Below are positions 5,545 through 5,718 of a stretch of 5,718 nucleotides of DNA, in pieces (the stretch's first letter is position 1; the number at the start of each line of letters is the position of its first letter). The notes beneath the pieces are model-generated. The model searched no databases, was not told where the DNA came from, and saw only the letters and a program-made list of their open reading frames with translations. A program made the position numbers and the translations under genes. Location of the stretch: NCBI GenBank assembly GCA_018900975.1, contig JAHIFK010000205.1, positions 1-5,718 on the forward strand, in the 5' to 3' direction. This DNA comes from Methanobacteriota archaeon. GTDB taxonomy: Archaea; Halobacteriota; Methanosarcinia; Methanosarcinales; Methanoperedenaceae.

Positions 5545-5718
5545 ATGTCGACAATTTCTGAAACTATTGAAAAGCATTTGATGTGGATTTTAGGGCTAAT
5601 TTGATGAAGAGTATAAAGAATAACTTCAAAGTGCTGTCCAATGCGATTTTGGAGTTTTAGGTTTTTGAAGTTGAATAGACATCCTCATGAGGATGCACTA
5701 CGATACCCTTTGAGGTTA
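5545..5718 (+). pseudogene. Frameshifted gene start running off the right edge, unrecognised
   Basis: ATG at 5545 is preceded by AGAGGT (5532-5537), a usable SD. The first frame gives MSTISETIEK and then meets TGA at 5602. Shifting the frame at about 5577, as after loss of one base, gives FDVDFRANLMKSIKNNF, then KVLSNAILEF, until TAG at 5658. Returning to the first frame in the TTTT run at 5655-5658, as after gain of one base, gives RFLKLNRHPHEDALRYPLRL, open to the window end. The three pieces join into one continuous, plausible protein, and the two indels cancel. The second lies in a T-run and the first beside one, so either mutation of a dead gene or sequencing/assembly error could explain this. 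I do not recognise the family. A transposase is possible given the setting, but nothing diagnostic is visible. Confidence 0.45.
5680..5695. repeat. 16-bp perfect palindrome
   Basis: CATCCTCATGAGGATG is its own reverse complement. It lies within the third piece of the broken gene, where it codes for HPHED. There is no T-run after it, so it is not a terminator of the usual kind. It may be a protein-binding site or chance in coding DNA. Confidence 0.5.

Noticed and set aside
1..5718. CRISPR array, rRNA, tRNA or replication origin
   Set aside because: No regularly spaced direct repeats, no rRNA-like or cloverleaf sequences, and no clustered origin-box repeats were seen on either strand.

Overview
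The window most likely comes from a euryarchaeote of the methanogen/ANME type (Methanosarcinales-like). The reasons are archaeal-looking TATA elements in AT-rich spacers, Shine-Dalgarno (SD)-led genes, a TTG start coupled to the preceding stop, a small zinc-ribbon two-helix membrane protein of a kind common in these archaea, and an orphan BchE-like radical SAM protein. This placement is inference: no rRNA or other phylogenetic marker is present.

Layout. (1) 1-165: the end of an open frame running in from the left edge, probably the decayed N-terminal part of a transposase, interrupted by TGA codons. (2) 169-2202, minus strand: a complete S9-family serine peptidase exported as a lipoprotein. 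It is richer in G+C than its neighbours and bacterial in style. (3) 2203-2834: a gene-poor spacer. Its left half is very AT-rich and carries promoter-like elements for the peptidase. Its right half, about 2560-2755, is an abruptly G+C-rich patch with inverted repeats and doubtful ORFs on both strands. (4) 2835-4936, plus strand: a tight two-gene operon in which a BchE-like radical SAM protein is coupled by a 4-nt TTGA overlap to a polytopic membrane protein with His/Cys clusters. (5) 4939-5262, minus strand: a zinc-ribbon plus two-helix membrane protein, converging on the operon with 2 bp between the stop codons. (6) 5263-5718: no intact gene. It holds a perfect TTTAAATA box followed by a compact G+C-rich foldable segment (possible small RNA or element end), then an SD-preceded short gene start that is readable to the window edge only through two compensating frameshifts, and a 16-bp perfect palindrome.

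How the genes fit together: the clearest functional unit is the radical SAM/membrane-protein pair. Archaea of this type do not make bacteriochlorophyll, so the radical SAM enzyme's substrate is unknown. Its coupling to a membrane protein with likely metal- or heme-binding Cys/His motifs makes a membrane-associated lipid, tetrapyrrole or cofactor modification plausible but unproven. The peptidase looks like an independent acquisition for extracytoplasmic peptide breakdown. The decayed fragments at both ends suggest an accessory, transposition-prone region.
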